Positions 9,023-18,901 are shown, counted from the first letter of the stretch. The stretch: 64,000 nucleotides of DNA from G965218495 sp965218495 (GCA_965218495.1 OZ244626.1:3286001-3350000); one strand, 5' to 3'. Notes: a model not told the origin generated them from the letters alone. A program made the numbers and translations.

Positions 9023-9692
9023 ATCGCGGTAGCCCCCGGATTTCCCCGGGGGCCCCGCACAGATCCGGACGTGCGCGCTAACGCATCCGGCTCCTCCCTT
9101 GGGTAGCGCCAGCGCGCATGACGTTAGCAAGTCGGCAAGCCGACCCGCAGCCGTAACCGGTCCACCCCATGGGACACGCAGAATCCGGCTCTGTGTCCGG
9201 TACGTGCAGGGCTTCGCGATTTCCCCTTGGGCGCGACGCTTCGCTCCACCAGCTCCGCCACGTGGGCACCCACGCTTTGTTCGCCGGCTTCAAAGCTACT
9301 ATCATCGCGTCTGATTTCTCTCCACCGTGCATCCTCTGATCAGCATTTAGCCTACGCTTTGGCGGCCCTCCCCGAGGGGTTGGGCAATGGAGAGACCTCC
9401 CAGGTCCCGGTGCATTACATACGTGCGTGCCTGGGTTCTTAGACACCGCGGGACCCTCCTGCGCCTCACCGCTAGCGGCGAAGAAGGTATTGCCTTCGAC
9501 CGATGTGAAAGCCTCGGCATCCCGAACAATGATTCTTTCGGTGCTCATTAGCCCCGCCCACACGCGCCTCTGCCGACGCTTCGTCTGCACCCTCACGGGA
9601 ACAAACGCACGGCTCGAGGGGATGCGTAGATGGTTAGTCTTTCGCAACGGGGGACTTGCACCCCCTATAAAGCACCAGTTAGCCTGGCGCAC
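9023..9692 (-). mobile_element. Group II intron B1 (ORF-less, 670 nt) nested in A1
   Basis: 5' end GTGCGCCAGG at 9692; 3' end ...CTACCGCGAT at 9023. Domain V (GAGCCGGATGCG...CGCACGTCCGGATC) and a GC-rich domain VI hairpin occupy roughly the last 75 nt. The uninterrupted target is seen in A4 and A5 (GGACGTA then ACCCC on the minus strand). Same target position as B4 in A2. No open frame for a reverse transcriptase, so it must be mobilised in trans if active. Confidence 0.88.
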
Positions 9693-10015
9693 CACAACCA
9701 GATCTTCCGTACCGTGCCGTTCGCACACACCTTGGTACGACGGGTGGATAAGAACGCCTTCGCCGCCATAGTGCCGGCTCGACCTTGCCCCGTCTTTGGC
9801 CGACCGATTCGTCCGTGGGGTCGCCCCCTTGACTACGGCCCGGTACTGCTCCTCAAGCCCTTCAGATTCCACCTCGCGGTGGACACCCTGCCCTCCGGTT
9901 GTCTCGCGACAATGTCCCAACTTAGCGCCTGTCTTGGCTGTTTCCGTCGTTTCCAACTCGGTGCCCGTTTAGACCTTTGCTTATCGGTACATCCCGGCCG
10001 ACGAGGCATTACCCC

Positions 10016-10517
10016 TGTATCTTGTTCGTGATGCTTAACGGAGTAAGTCGGTAGAGTGATCTATGGGGTGGAGAAGGCGGAAGTCATGATTAACAGTCTA
10101 TGATCCCAAACTTAGCCAGCTCGTTTTTCTTGCTTTCGACGAAACGTTGTGCTCCGTTTGCGTCGCGTCAGCACGAGTCAACTCCCCGGGAGCAACCAAT
10201 TACCCCCTGCGGCTTCGAGCGCCTAGGCGGGATCTGTGCCCCGGGTGAGTGCTGTGACATACCCCCTGTATCTTGTTCGTGATGCTTAACGGAGTAAGTC
10301 GGTAGAGTGATCTATGGGGTGGAGAAGGCGGAAGTCATGATTAACAGTCTATGATCCCAAACTTAGCCAGCTCGTTTTTCTTGCTTTCGACGAAACGTTG
10401 TGCTCCGTTTGCGTCGCGTCAGCACGAGTCAACTCCCCGGGAGCAACCAATTACCCCCTGCGGCTTCGAGCGCCTAGGCGGGATCTGTGCCCCGGGTGAG
10501 TGCTGTGACATACCCCC
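10016..10517 (+). repeat. Tandem duplication of a 251-bp IS110 left-end module
   Basis: Two consecutive near-identical 251-bp units (10016-10266 and 10267-10517), each starting TGTATCTTG and ending with a run of C. IS110 copy 2 has a single unit (from 35095). Each unit contains the putative target-binding loop of the bridge RNA; the donor-binding loop lies just after the second unit. Confidence 0.93.
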
Positions 10518-10553
10518 CGTAGGGAGTCCGTGCCTTGGAGCACCGATACAGGG
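10184..10553 (+). ncRNA. Candidate bridge RNA with duplicated target-binding loop
   Basis: Each target loop is closed by CCCCGGG/CCCCGGG (10184-10190 with 10239-10245; 10435-10441 with 10490-10496). Inside are a left guide ATTACCCCC (10199-10207; 10450-10458), identical to the insertion site, a small hairpin, and a right guide AGGCGGG (10225-10231; 10476-10482) that pairs with CCCGTCT of the target with one G-T wobble. The donor loop has GTAGGGAGTCC (10519-10529), identical to the right element end, a GTGC/GCAC hairpin, then GATACAGGG (10545-10553), complementary to the left junction CCCTGTATC. The order target loop then donor loop is that known for IS110 bridge RNAs. Confidence 0.75.
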
Positions 10554-10619
10554 ACTGATGGAACGTCACGGCGACTCGCAGTCATACATCACTCATCATT
10601 CACAAAGGAGGTAACCACC

Positions 10620-12269
10620 ATATCCACGCATTCTCAACCGACCATCTTTGCTGGCATTGACTGGGGCTCCCAGTCCCATCAGGCCTGCGTTCTCGCCTCT
10701 GACGGCACGGTCCTCGGCGAGAAGGCCTTCCCGCACTCCGGTGAGGGGATCGGCCAAATGCTCGACTGGATGCTCGGCTGCGCACCCTGCGAGGCCGGGC
10801 ACGTTGCGACCGCCATCGAGACGCCTCACGGCCCGGTCGTAGACAGCCTGCTCGAGCGCGGGTTTCAGGTCTTTTCCATCAATCCCAAGCAGCTGGATCG
10901 CTTCCGGGATCGTTTTTCGCCTGCGGGCGCCAAAGATGACCGTAGGGACGCTCGTGTACTGGCAGACGCGGTCCGCACTGATCCGGATTGCCTGCGCGCG
11001 CTTGATCCGCTGGATGCCGAGATTGTAGAGCTGCGCGAATGGTCGCGCATGACCGATGAGCTGACCGCCGAGCGCACCCGCCTCACCAACCGCCTCCGCG
11101 ACCAGCTCTGGCGCTACTACCCACAGTTCCTTGAACTCAAGGCCGATCTTTCCGCGCCATGGGTGCTGGCCCTCTGGAAGCTCGCGCCCACGCCAACGGC
11201 TGCCCGCCGGGTGCGACCCTCCTCTGTGGCCAAGTTGTTGAAGAAACACCGCATACGGCGCTTCAAAGCCGAGGAGGTTATCCAGACGCTGCGTGCCAAA
11301 GCCGTAACCGTTGCCCCCGGCGTCGTAGAGGCCGCAACCTCTCATATCCGATACCTTGCAGAGCGGCTCGAGTTGGTCGCGAAGCAGATCAGCGGTGCCC
11401 AGTGCGCCATTGCCGCCATCCTCGAAAGACTCTCCGACAGCGAGGAGGCCTCCTCCGACAGCGAGGAGGCCTCCTCCGACAGCAAAAAGGACCCCTCCGA
11501 CAGCGAAAAGGACCCCTCCGACAGCGAAAAGGACCCCTCCGACAGCGAAAAGGACCCCTCCGACAGCGAAAAGGACCCCTCCGACAGCGAAAAGGACCCC
11601 TCCGACAGCGAAAAGGACCCCTCCGACAGCGAAAAGGACCCCTCCGACAGCGAAAAGGACCCCTCCGACAGCGAAAAGGACCCCTCCGACAGCGAAAAGG
11701 ACCCCTCCGACAGCGAAAAGGACCCCTCCGACAGCGAAAAGGACCCCTCCGACAGCGAAAAGGACCCCTCCGACAGCGAAAAGGACCCCTCCGACAGCGA
11801 AAAGGACCCCTCCGACAGCGAAAAGGACCCCGCTGACAGCGAGGAGCCCCCGTCTGGGAAACCCCGTACGCCGCGTGACGCCGCGATCCTTTCGTCACTG
11901 CCAGGTGTAGGGCACGTTGTCCTGGCGACACTGCTCTCGGAGGCATCGGGCCCCATCCGCTCCCGGGACTACCAGGCCCTGCGCTGTTTATCCGGCGTCG
12001 CACCGGTCACCCGACGATCCGGCAAAATATGGCGCGTAGTCCGCCGACGGGCCTGCCAACGCCGCCTGGTAAACGCCGTCTATCACTGGAGCAGGGTGGC
12101 CGTCCAGCACGATCCCATCAGCCGGGCCAAGTACCGCGCCTTGCGCGAGCGCGGCCACACCCACGGCCGCGCCCTGCGCTCGGTCGCAGACCGGTTGCTG
12201 GCCGTCGCCTGCGCCATGCTGCGCGACGGCACACTCTTCGATTCCGGTCGCAGGACTGCTGCCGCCTGA
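10620..12269 (+). CDS. IS110-family DEDD recombinase with heptapeptide expansion
   Basis: Bridge-RNA-guided recombinase. N-terminal RuvC-like domain: Asp14 (AGIDWG), Glu67 (IETPHGP), Asp106/107/110 (KDDRRDA). C-terminal Tnp domain: LSSLPGVGHVVLATLL and CLSGVAPVTRRSGK, the region holding the family's catalytic Ser. An excellent ribosome site (AAAGGAGG at 10604-10611) is followed at 10620 by ATA, in frame; I use it, since the next upstream in-frame ATG (10530) lies within the donor loop. Between the two domains sits an acidic linker of 20 heptapeptides. 549 residues against 437 in copy 2. Confidence 0.9.
   Translation: MSTHSQPTIFAGIDWGSQSHQACVLASDGTVLGEKAFPHSGEGIGQMLDWMLGCAPCEAGHVATAIETPHGPVVDSLLERGFQVFSINPKQLDRFRDRFSPAGAKDDRRDARVLADAVRTDPDCLRALDPLDAEIVELREWSRMTDELTAERTRLTNRLRDQLWRYYPQFLELKADLSAPWVLALWKLAPTPTAARRVRPSSVAKLLKKHRIRRFKAEEVIQTLRAKAVTVAPGVVEAATSHIRYLAERLELVAKQISGAQCAIAAILERLSDSEEASSDSEEASSDSKKDPSDSEKDPSDSEKDPSDSEKDPSDSEKDPSDSEKDPSDSEKDPSDSEKDPSDSEKDPSDSEKDPSDSEKDPSDSEKDPSDSEKDPSDSEKDPSDSEKDPSDSEKDPSDSEKDPADSEEPPSGKPRTPRDAAILSSLPGVGHVVLATLLSEASGPIRSRDYQALRCLSGVAPVTRRSGKIWRVVRRRACQRRLVNAVYHWSRVAVQHDPISRAKYRALRERGHTHGRALRSVADRLLAVACAMLRDGTLFDSGRRTAAA
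11436..11855 (+). repeat. 21-bp minisatellite inside the recombinase gene (20 units)
   Basis: Twenty in-frame 21-bp units encode DSEEASS (2), DSKKDPS (1), DSEKDPS or DSEKDPA (16) and DSEEPPS (1). Copy 2 has four units (36264-36347). The central units are nearly identical, implying recent slippage or unequal crossover. All three frames stay open because the unit is a multiple of three without stops. Confidence 0.95.
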
Positions 12270-12503
12270 TCGCTGGCTCATCCGGCCTCAAGGCCAAAGT
12301 TGAAGGATCATATCAGAAGCCTATGGACAATAACCGATGCCCGCTGCGCAGTAAAGGAGGCTACGGACCTTTCCAAGTCCTCGCCATTGAGCGATGGCTC
12401 CAGAGTCAGACGTGCAATGACACATCATTCGCAGTCTCCAAGAACCTGCTTGGGGCTTGCGCTTTTTTTTCGATTTGAATGACATTTTTTTCTTGCTTCG
12501 TAC

Positions 12504-12524
12504 TTGACAAAATGGTAGGGAGTC
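12504..12524 (+). promoter_or_regulatory. Outward -35 box at the IS110 right end (junction promoter half)
   Basis: TTGACA at 12504-12509 points out of the right end. If the element circularises, it is placed 17-18 nt upstream of TATCTT at the very start of the left end, building a sigma70-like promoter that would read into the bridge RNA. Identical in copy 2 (TTGACA near 36996). Confidence 0.6.
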
Positions 12525-12602
12525 CCGTCTTTGGATATGGCACCCCCTATCCGGGTGCCAGTGGGATTTGAACCCACCTGATCTGGGCGCTGCCCAGCAC
12601 AC

Positions 12603-12998
12603 CGTATGGGATCATCTGACTTCTTCAACTCGTGCATCTCCGGTTACGGCGCAAGCGCCTTTCCATTGCGGCCCCGCACGACTGCGAGGCGAGTTGAAGA
12701 TCTCCCAGGTCCCGGTGCAGTACGTACGTGCGTGCCTGGGTTCTCGGACACCGCGGGGCCCTCCTCCGCCTCACCGTTGGCGGCGAAGAAGGTGTTGCCT
12801 TCGACCGAAAGGAAAGCCTCGGCACCCCGGACGATACAGTTTTCGGTGCTCATTAGCCCTGCCCACACGCGCCTCTGCCGACGCTTCGCCTGTACCCTCA
12901 CGGGTACAAACGCACGGCTCGAGGAGATGCGTGGATGGTTAATCATTCGCAACGGGAGACTTGCACTCCCTGTACTGGCACCAGTTAGCCTGGCGCTC
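12603..12998 (-). mobile_element. 5' part of a B-type intron inserted in the ISNCY transposase
   Basis: About 396 nt homologous to the first 394 nt of B2. The start reads GAGCGCC instead of GTGCGCC, a change in the otherwise invariant GTGYG 5' end that should block splicing. It is cut by A1 at the position where A also enters B2 and B5. The matching 3' part does not follow on the other side of A1. Confidence 0.75.
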
Positions 12999-13955
12999 CT
13001 TTCCCTTTGTTGATCCAGCGCGTGTGGGGCTCATGCACGGAGAAAAGCTTCTGGCCGTGCGGAATCTTCTCGCCCTGGATCAAACGGCGCGATACCTGGT
13101 CTATCAGCTTGCCTCCAGTCCGCAAATACCACGACACCTCCGCGCTTTCAACATCGTTTTGCCTCAATATCGCTTGCGTAGCCGTTGCCTTCGACACGAT
13201 AGTGCGGCAAAGTGCAAGGTAGTCTGCCACTTTCGACGTACTACGCCACTGCCGGGAAGTGCGCACGCGATAAAAGGCGCGCTCCATTTTCTTGATCCAG
13301 GCCTGCGACTTGCGCCAGCCCGCTATCGCATGCTTTTGGCACAGACGTGCCAGCTTCCTGATCAGACGGCGCAGCGCATCCCACAGCAAACGGACATCGG
13401 TGGGCCACTCCACATGGGTCTTCGCAACCGCTGAGTCGGCCCGGCAGTGAAGCGGATCAGAGTTTCTGTGCTTCAACAGCTGATGCCCACGGGCCACCAC
13501 CACCGCATTGATCTGCTGCAGCGTCTCCTCGGTAAGCAGACGCACGTTGTCAATAACGGTCTGCAGGCGATACTGGTGCTTATCTCCAAAATCTGCATGC
13601 CCCAGCATCTGGCGCAGCGCCGTGTGAAAGTTCGCCAATTCCACCAGACGGTCGAAGTCGCAGTCAAGCGCCTTCTGCAGCGTGCCCAGCACGAAGATCC
13701 GCCACAGACACAGCCCGGGGCGACCACGCCGCAAATTGACCTTCGCGCCTAACTGCTCCCGCAGAATCGCGAACACCCGTTCGCGGGTCTCGCGGTGCGT
13801 GAAGATGTCCTGCAGCCCACGGAGCACGGCCGGAATATCGTCTCTGGACCGAGCGTCAAAGCTGATCTCTCCAATGGGCGTGTGCCCAAGCTCAAACTGT
13901 GTCTCAAAGATCGCGAGAATAGCAGTAAATCGGGCGAATGTTGGGGCAGAAGCGT
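12999..13955 (-). pseudogene. N-terminal two thirds of an ISNCY-like transposase
   Basis: Open frame reading LAIFETQFELGHTPIGEISF, then ...FTHRETRERVFAILREQLGAKVN... to FSVHEPHTRWINKGKG, where a B-type intron begins. The HEPHTxWIxKGK segment normally continues as GVPV and a catalytic C-terminal part. That part is found at 27142-27624, breaking within a few codons of the same point. No normal start codon is visible at the 5' end. The gene is therefore split and dead as it stands. Confidence 0.8.
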
Positions 13956-14163
13956 ACTAATCACGCCAATAACGGTACTAAGATCGGAAAACGGCGCAAC
14001 ATTCGCTAAAACAACGCAGGCAGCCGTTGGGGAAACTGCCCCGAAAACAGCCGCTCGACACTCCAAAATGCCCGATTTTCCGCCGCACGCGCCCGTACAT
14101 CCGCCCTATGCGCCCAAGACTGCCGGTCTGAAGAGCCGATCTGACATTTTTCGGGCAAGCACT

Positions 14164-14208
14164 AGAGTAGTAATAAACCCCGCTGGCTAGCGGCGAATCG
14201 TCATCAGC
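14164..14208 (-). pseudogene. Fragment of a T9SS type A sorting domain
   Basis: Encodes DDDSPLASGVYYYS, almost the same as SSLASGVYYYS in the T9SS hydrolase at 14865-16605. The match stops abruptly after YYYS, where unrelated sequence leading to the ISNCY transposase begins. I read it as the relic of a second T9SS cargo gene hit by the transposon. Confidence 0.6.
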
Positions 14209-14279
14209 AAGTACCTCCTTATGAAAATACCAGACCTCGCAGAGCTTCACGCAGATCTCACCTGTCCATGACCTGCACC

Positions 14280-14834
14280 CTACCGGCGGAGTGCGGCGTG
14301 GGTAGCATAAGAATGCCCTTGCCACCCTATTCTGAACATCAGGTCGAGACTGTATCCCAACGCTGCGGGCAAGCCGAACAGAGCGGGCTTGCCGTACAGA
14401 CGTATCCCAAGCCCCAAGTATTTCAAGGGCATGATGAACGCTCCGACTTGCCCATGGACACCTAACCGCCAGCTGTCACGGTGATGGAAGCCAGAGAGAT
14501 CGACGCCAGAGTAAACGGAATATCTCGGGGTAGAAACATCTGGACCGGCGGAAATACCTACGAAGTGGCGCCTCCCGGAACTGGCTATTCCGAAGCCATA
14601 ACCAGTAAACGGAAAAAGCGATGCACGATGAACATACCTTATATGAGGCCCAAGTTTGGGGGCAGGGCTTAGCATGATAAAGTGCAAAGTTGTTAAGGGA
14701 TAGGCGCAACCAATCCAAAATGATGGAGGATGGCAGCGCCTACCCGTAACACCGCTCAGACCAGCACTAGGCATAAATATCAGCTTCTGCCCGTGCGCAG
14801 CGAGCGGGACCAGCAGGCAGGTCAGGAAGATCAA
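14280..14834 (-). CDS. Probable exported outer-membrane-type protein
   Basis: 185 codons. Apparent TTG start followed by a signal peptide (IFLTCLLVPLAAHGQ). The mature part is rich in Gly, Tyr and aromatic strand patterns (GYGFGIASSGRRHFVGISAGPD, GVDLSGFHHRDSWRLGVHGQVG), like a small barrel. It begins 30 nt after the stop of the T9SS hydrolase on the same strand, so it may form an operon with it. No family recognised. Confidence 0.5.
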   Translation of the reverse strand: MIFLTCLLVPLAAHGQKLIFMPSAGLSGVTGRRCHPPSFWIGCAYPLTTLHFIMLSPAPKLGPHIRYVHRASLFPFTGYGFGIASSGRRHFVGISAGPDVSTPRYSVYSGVDLSGFHHRDSWRLGVHGQVGAFIMPLKYLGLGIRLYGKPALFGLPAALGYSLDLMFRIGWQGHSYATHAALRR

Positions 14835-14864
14835 TCTCAGTAGGATGCGTATCTGGACACCTCG

Positions 14865-16605
14865 CTATTTCACCAGCAGCATGGTACGGGTTGCGGTGTG
14901 ATCCTTCGTCCGTATGGAGTAGTAATATACCCCGCTGGCCAGCGACGAGCCGTCAAAAGCGACGCTCTGCGAGCCTGCTTCAAAGAACCGATCGGCCAGC
15001 GTGGCCACCTCGCGCCCGGCCATGTCGTAGACCTTCAACGTTACTGCCCCGGCCGCCGGCAGCGAGAAGCGAATCACCGTTGACGGATTGAACGGGTTCG
15101 GATAGTTGTCCTCCAGGATTGGGGCACTGTCTTCTTCCAGTTCTTCATCAAGACGGGCCAAGCCCCCTTTGCCTTTCCCGCCGCCACCATAGTAGCCGCC
15201 GCCATATCCCTCCTCAGCGAATACAAATGCAGTGTCCACAACAGCGGTCAAAAATCGCGCGTAACGGTCCGTAACCGTTACCCTGATCATGTGCGGATTC
15301 CACCTCGTTGACAAGGAGTCCACTTCGTAGTAGTCGTCGCCCGCACCTGCAGATTGCCATTCATTACAACGCACGCTCCTTGTGCCCCTTGCGCCTCCTC
15401 CTGGAGGACACGTATACCAATGCTCCCATCTGTACCTATAGAAGCCGGATCCTCCCCCTACATTGTAGACGTTCCACTTTCCCCGTGTGCCTTCATTCAG
15501 AAAGTAGTCACCACCTATCGACACATTATGTAACGGAAACGTCTTGAGGTCCAGCCAGTGAAGGATCGGCTCGGTGAGCTCGTCAGGAAATTCGTTATGA
15601 TAACGATCGTAGTGCGCTGAGAGCTCTACGTCAAAACTGCCCCCATCCATAGCACTGGAATGCGGGATAAAGGTGGGATCAGCTATGCTTATGCGATGAA
15701 AGCCAGGTTTATCGGTGAACGAGAGCGGTAAATAGCTGCCGGCTCTTGCTATGACATCACCCGTATCCATGTAGAAATTCCACGCACTATCCAATGGATT
15801 AGGTAAGGGAAGAGGTATAACTTTAAGCCATCTTGTCAAGCCAAAGGCGGGATGGCGACCAGTGGAGAAGGCCACCCCTATGTTCGTGGGGGCCGGCCCA
15901 CCAGCGCCGCCGGTCGAATCCATAAAGGCATCATGCTCGCCATTGGCATAGGGATTATATACGAGCATCTGCTTCGCTGCTTTTGTATTCAGCAGAGCCT
16001 GAGCCGGCACTATGGCACCACTAACAAATGCACTAAATACCAGCACGGCTGTAGGAGGATGTCTGATCCAATCAAGCAGCTCTTGGTCTATCGCCGCCCC
16101 CCGGTGGGGAGCATCCATCGATACATAGTGGGACACGTCTAGCCCGCTCCCATTCGCCAGAGCATAGCGGGCGATAACGCCTCCCATGCTTATGCCCCCA
16201 ACCCGGATCTGGGTGCTGCCAGTCTTTATCCCGCCGATGTACTTCACAGCACGCTTTACTGCGGCCGCATTCTCGAGCATGTCCACTCGCGCGTCGGCAA
16301 AGTCCAGGAGCAGAACATCCGCTCCTGCCCTCGTTGCTTCTTCAAAGAAGCGCGGCGCCATAGAATAATACCAGGCTGCGTTTCTACTATTATCTGAATC
16401 AAAGCCCTCTACGATGATGAACGGCTTGTCCAGCACCCGGTCATATTCACCATTCTTTCGTCCCAAAATCGAGACTCATGAAGTTGCCGTAGGTATCCGA
16501 ATATCCCCACGTTCCGCCGCTCCATGACTGCCCCTTGGCCACAGGCACCGTCAAGAGTAACGCAAACGAGAAGGCGAGCACGGAATGATATGTAGGACGT
16601 AGCAT
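14865..16605 (-). pseudogene. Secreted lipase-like hydrolase with T9SS sorting domain, frameshifted
   Basis: N-terminal signal peptide (MLRPTYHSVLAFSFALLLTVPVAKGQ, start 16605). The rest is in another frame from about 16455, where the signal frame meets a stop (GTKEW then TGA) and the body reads YDRVLDKPFIIVEGFD. The alpha/beta hydrolase core has nucleophile GISMGG and MDAPHRGAA. The C-terminal 90 residues are a classic T9SS type A domain (NYPNPFNPST, KVYDMAGREVATL, LASGVYYYSI). A linker rich in Gly/Tyr/Lys precedes it. A one-base change would restore a protein of about 580 residues; real decay and sequencing error are both possible. Confidence 0.8.
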
Positions 16606-17189
16606 AGCGCATGGTGTATGGGTGACATGCTTTGAAGGTAAGGATTGTGTCCCTAATTTACTGTAAAAACGTAACTGCCGTACCTGAAGTTGCCGGCCTT
16701 CCAAACCGGAATGCGCCTGATGCGACACGCAAGTCTGGAGAGCCTGGCACCGGCGGGAGACCTCGTCTGACACGCCCAAACACGCCGATCGCGGCCGTTT
16801 TTCTTGTTTTCGGCTTTACAAGCGCGCGAGGCGCGCTTGGGCAGGCTCCTAGCCTGAATTTCCGCGGAGCGTTTAGTAGGTGCACTGTTCGCAGGCCTTT
16901 TGCGTGATTTTGACTTCTATTACCGGCCTAATGCCTTCTTGTATACATAGTGGGTGTGAACGTATGAATAGATAACCACTGATATAGCAGTATATTTCTG
17001 ACACGCTACCACACTGCCACTCTCAGCGAGATTGTCGACTTGCTGCCCTGTTTCAGTACTATGTGCGTCTAACATTTCCCAATTCCGCCCTGAAAGCGGA
17101 ATAATATGCCGCTATCAAGTATCTGGCCTTGATTATTTAGCATGCTGTTACTATATTGGTAATAACTTCATACTTCATACCTTACGATC
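16606..17189. other. AT-richer spacer without a gene
   Basis: Between the T9SS hydrolase and the IS4-like transposase. The last 300 bases are clearly AT-richer than the surroundings (TACTATATTGGTAATAACTTCATACTTC near 17150) and presumably hold the end of the insertion sequence. No convincing open frame. Confidence 0.5.
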
Positions 17190-17355
17190 ATGAGCCGATC
17201 CGACTTCTTCGCCCAACCCGACGGCCTGCCCATGAGGCGGTACGAAGCCATCAGAGCCTACCTCCATGAAGGATGCTCCATAGAAGAAGCCGCCAAGCGA
17301 GGCAACTATACCCCGGGTTCCTTGCGCAACCTCCTGCGACGATTCAGAAAACAGC

Positions 17356-18901
17356 ATCGCGGTAGCCCCCGGATTTCCCGGGGGCCCCGCACAGATCCGG
17401 ACGTGCGCGTTAACGCATCCGGCTCCTCCCTTGGGTCGCGCCGTCGCGCATGACGTTAGCAGGTCGGCAAACCGACCCGCAGCCGTAACCGATCCGTCCC
17501 CTGTGACACGCAGTATCCGACGCTGTGTCCGGTACGTGTGAAACTTCACGATTTCCCCTTGGGTGCGACGCTTCGCTCCACTGACTCCGCCACGAGGGCA
17601 CCCCCGCTTTGTTCGCCGGCTTCATAGCTGTCGGGTCGGAGGAGGCGCCCCGTAGGGCTAACCTCCGTCCGCCGCTCAAACGGCTCGTACGGTTTTCCCG
17701 TAAGCCGCTTTCACAAAGGTGTCTCGTGGAGGGTTCAAGGAAGGTTTCAGTGGAATCAATCGTACATGGCCGTACTCCACTGTGGTGTAGACCTTCCTCT
17801 CCCCTGTTGGATTGTGCCCAATGCGACAGTCTCCTCAGCCGATGATGTACGGGTCTTTCACTAAAGGAACTGTTCCACCTCATCGACTTTACTCGCTGAT
17901 CGCAATCTCTCCATTCCAAACCACCTTTGCCGACTGCCTTCCCCGACCCACCCGGCCGCCGCTTGCGCGGTCACCCGACTTTCGACGGGCTTGTGGTACT
18001 ATGCAGCCGTCCGACGACTCGCCACGCATCCGTTCCCACTTCCCCTTTCGGGTTATAGGGGCTGTTATCCCGGTGCCACCCGGGAACGTGACGAGCCCTC
18101 CTGGGGTTACGTCCAGATCTTCCGTACCGTGCCGTTCGCACACACCTTGGTTCGACGGGTGGATAAGAACGCCTTCGCCGAAATACAGCCGGCTCGACCT
18201 TGCCCCGTCTTTGGCCGACCGATTCGTCCGTGGGGTCGCCCCCTTGACTACGGCCCGGTACTGCTCCTCAAGCCCTTCAGATTCCACCTCGCGGTGGACA
18301 CCCTGCCCTCCGGTTGTCTCGCGACAATGTCCCGACTTAGCGCCTGTCTTGGCTGTTTCCGTCGTTTCCAACTCGGTGCCCGTTTAGACCTTTGCTTATC
18401 GGTACATCCCGGCCGACGAGGCATTACCCCCGTCTTTGGATATGGCACCCCCTATCCGGGCGCCAGTGGGATTTGAACCCACCTGATCTGGGCGCTGCCC
18501 AGCACACTGTATCGTCGCATCTGACTTCTCTCCACCGTACGTCCTCCGATCAGCATTTAGCCTACGCTTTGGCGACCTTCCCCAAAGGGATAGGTAGTGG
18601 AGAGACCTCCCAGGTCCCGACAGGATACTTGCGTGCGTCCATGGGGTCTCGGACACCGTGGGCCTGTCCGCCCTCTCACCATAGCGAGGACGAACATGTT
18701 GCCTTCGGCATAGAGGAAAACCTCGGCGACCCAGATAATGTCTCTTTCGGTGCTCAATGTCCCTGGCCACACGTACCGCTACCGACGCTTCGCGCCCACC
18801 CTCACGGATGACCACGCACGGCTCGCGGAGATATGTACCTGGTTTAAGCTTCATAACACGGGACTTTCACCCGCTATATCCTGCCAGTTAGCCTGGCGCA
18901 C
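17356..18901 (-). mobile_element. Group II intron B2 with A5 nested inside
   Basis: Starts GTGCGCCAGG at 18901, ends CGCGAT at 17356. Without A5 it is 668 nt. The boundary is fixed to the base by the transposase frame it interrupts. Its 5' flank on the minus strand, GAAGTCGGCAGAGG, is the same site (one base different) that B5 uses inside intron C4. Confidence 0.92.
17630..18507 (-). mobile_element. Group II intron A5 (ORF-less, 878 nt) nested in B2
   Basis: Uninterrupted reference copy of family A: starts GTGTGCTGGG at 18507, ends CCCGAC at 17630. Domain V GCGGCTTACGG-GAAA-ACCGTACGAGCCG lies about 70 nt before the end. Its site inside B is seen empty in B1, B3, B4, B6 and B7. No reverse transcriptase frame. 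Confidence 0.9.

Larger units (their letters stand above)
10016..12524 (+). mobile_element. IS110-family element, copy 1, inserted in intron A1
   Basis: Boundaries come from uninterrupted A introns: target ATTACCCCCGTCT becomes ATTACCCC/TGTATC on the left and GAGTC/CCGTCT on the right, without target duplication, as expected for this family; the run of C makes the junction ambiguous by 1-2 nt. It carries a DEDD recombinase and a long left non-coding end with a candidate bridge RNA. It is 587 bp longer than copy 2: one extra 251-bp left-end module plus 336 bp of coding repeats account for all of this. Confidence 0.9.
8545..12602 (-). mobile_element. Group II intron A1 (ORF-less), interrupted by B1 and IS110-1
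   Basis: 5' end GTGTGCTGGG at 12602, 3' end ...CCCGAC at 8545. Removing nested B1 (9023-9692) and IS110-1 (10016-12524) leaves 879 nt, matching the 878 nt of A2, A4 and A5 within 1 nt. Domain V is the GCGGCTTACGG-GAAA-ACCGTACGAGCCG stem near 8595-8630. The left flank belongs to the RT1 intron and the right flank to a B-type intron, so its two exons are mismatched. Confidence 0.85.

Noticed and set aside
10016..10517. 251-bp tandem repeat as an independent insertion
   Set aside because: Its first bases form the left element end that matches the donor guide and completes the junction promoter, and one unit is present in copy 2, so it belongs to IS110.
11436..11855. CRISPR-like array (regular repeat)
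   Set aside because: A 21-bp unit without spacers, inside an open reading frame and encoding a heptapeptide. It is a coding minisatellite.
12553..12602. tRNA-like T-arm (GTGGGTTCAAATCCCAC on the minus strand) repeated at each A intron 5' end
   Set aside because: No acceptor, D or anticodon arm can be formed around it. It is a fixed part of the 5' domain of family A introns, always directly after GTGTGCTGGG.
12602..12602. Integron attC sites near the introns, since group IIC introns can target attC
   Set aside because: No integron integrase, no RYYYAAC-type boxes and no gene cassettes are visible. The hairpins used by C are domain VI of B introns.
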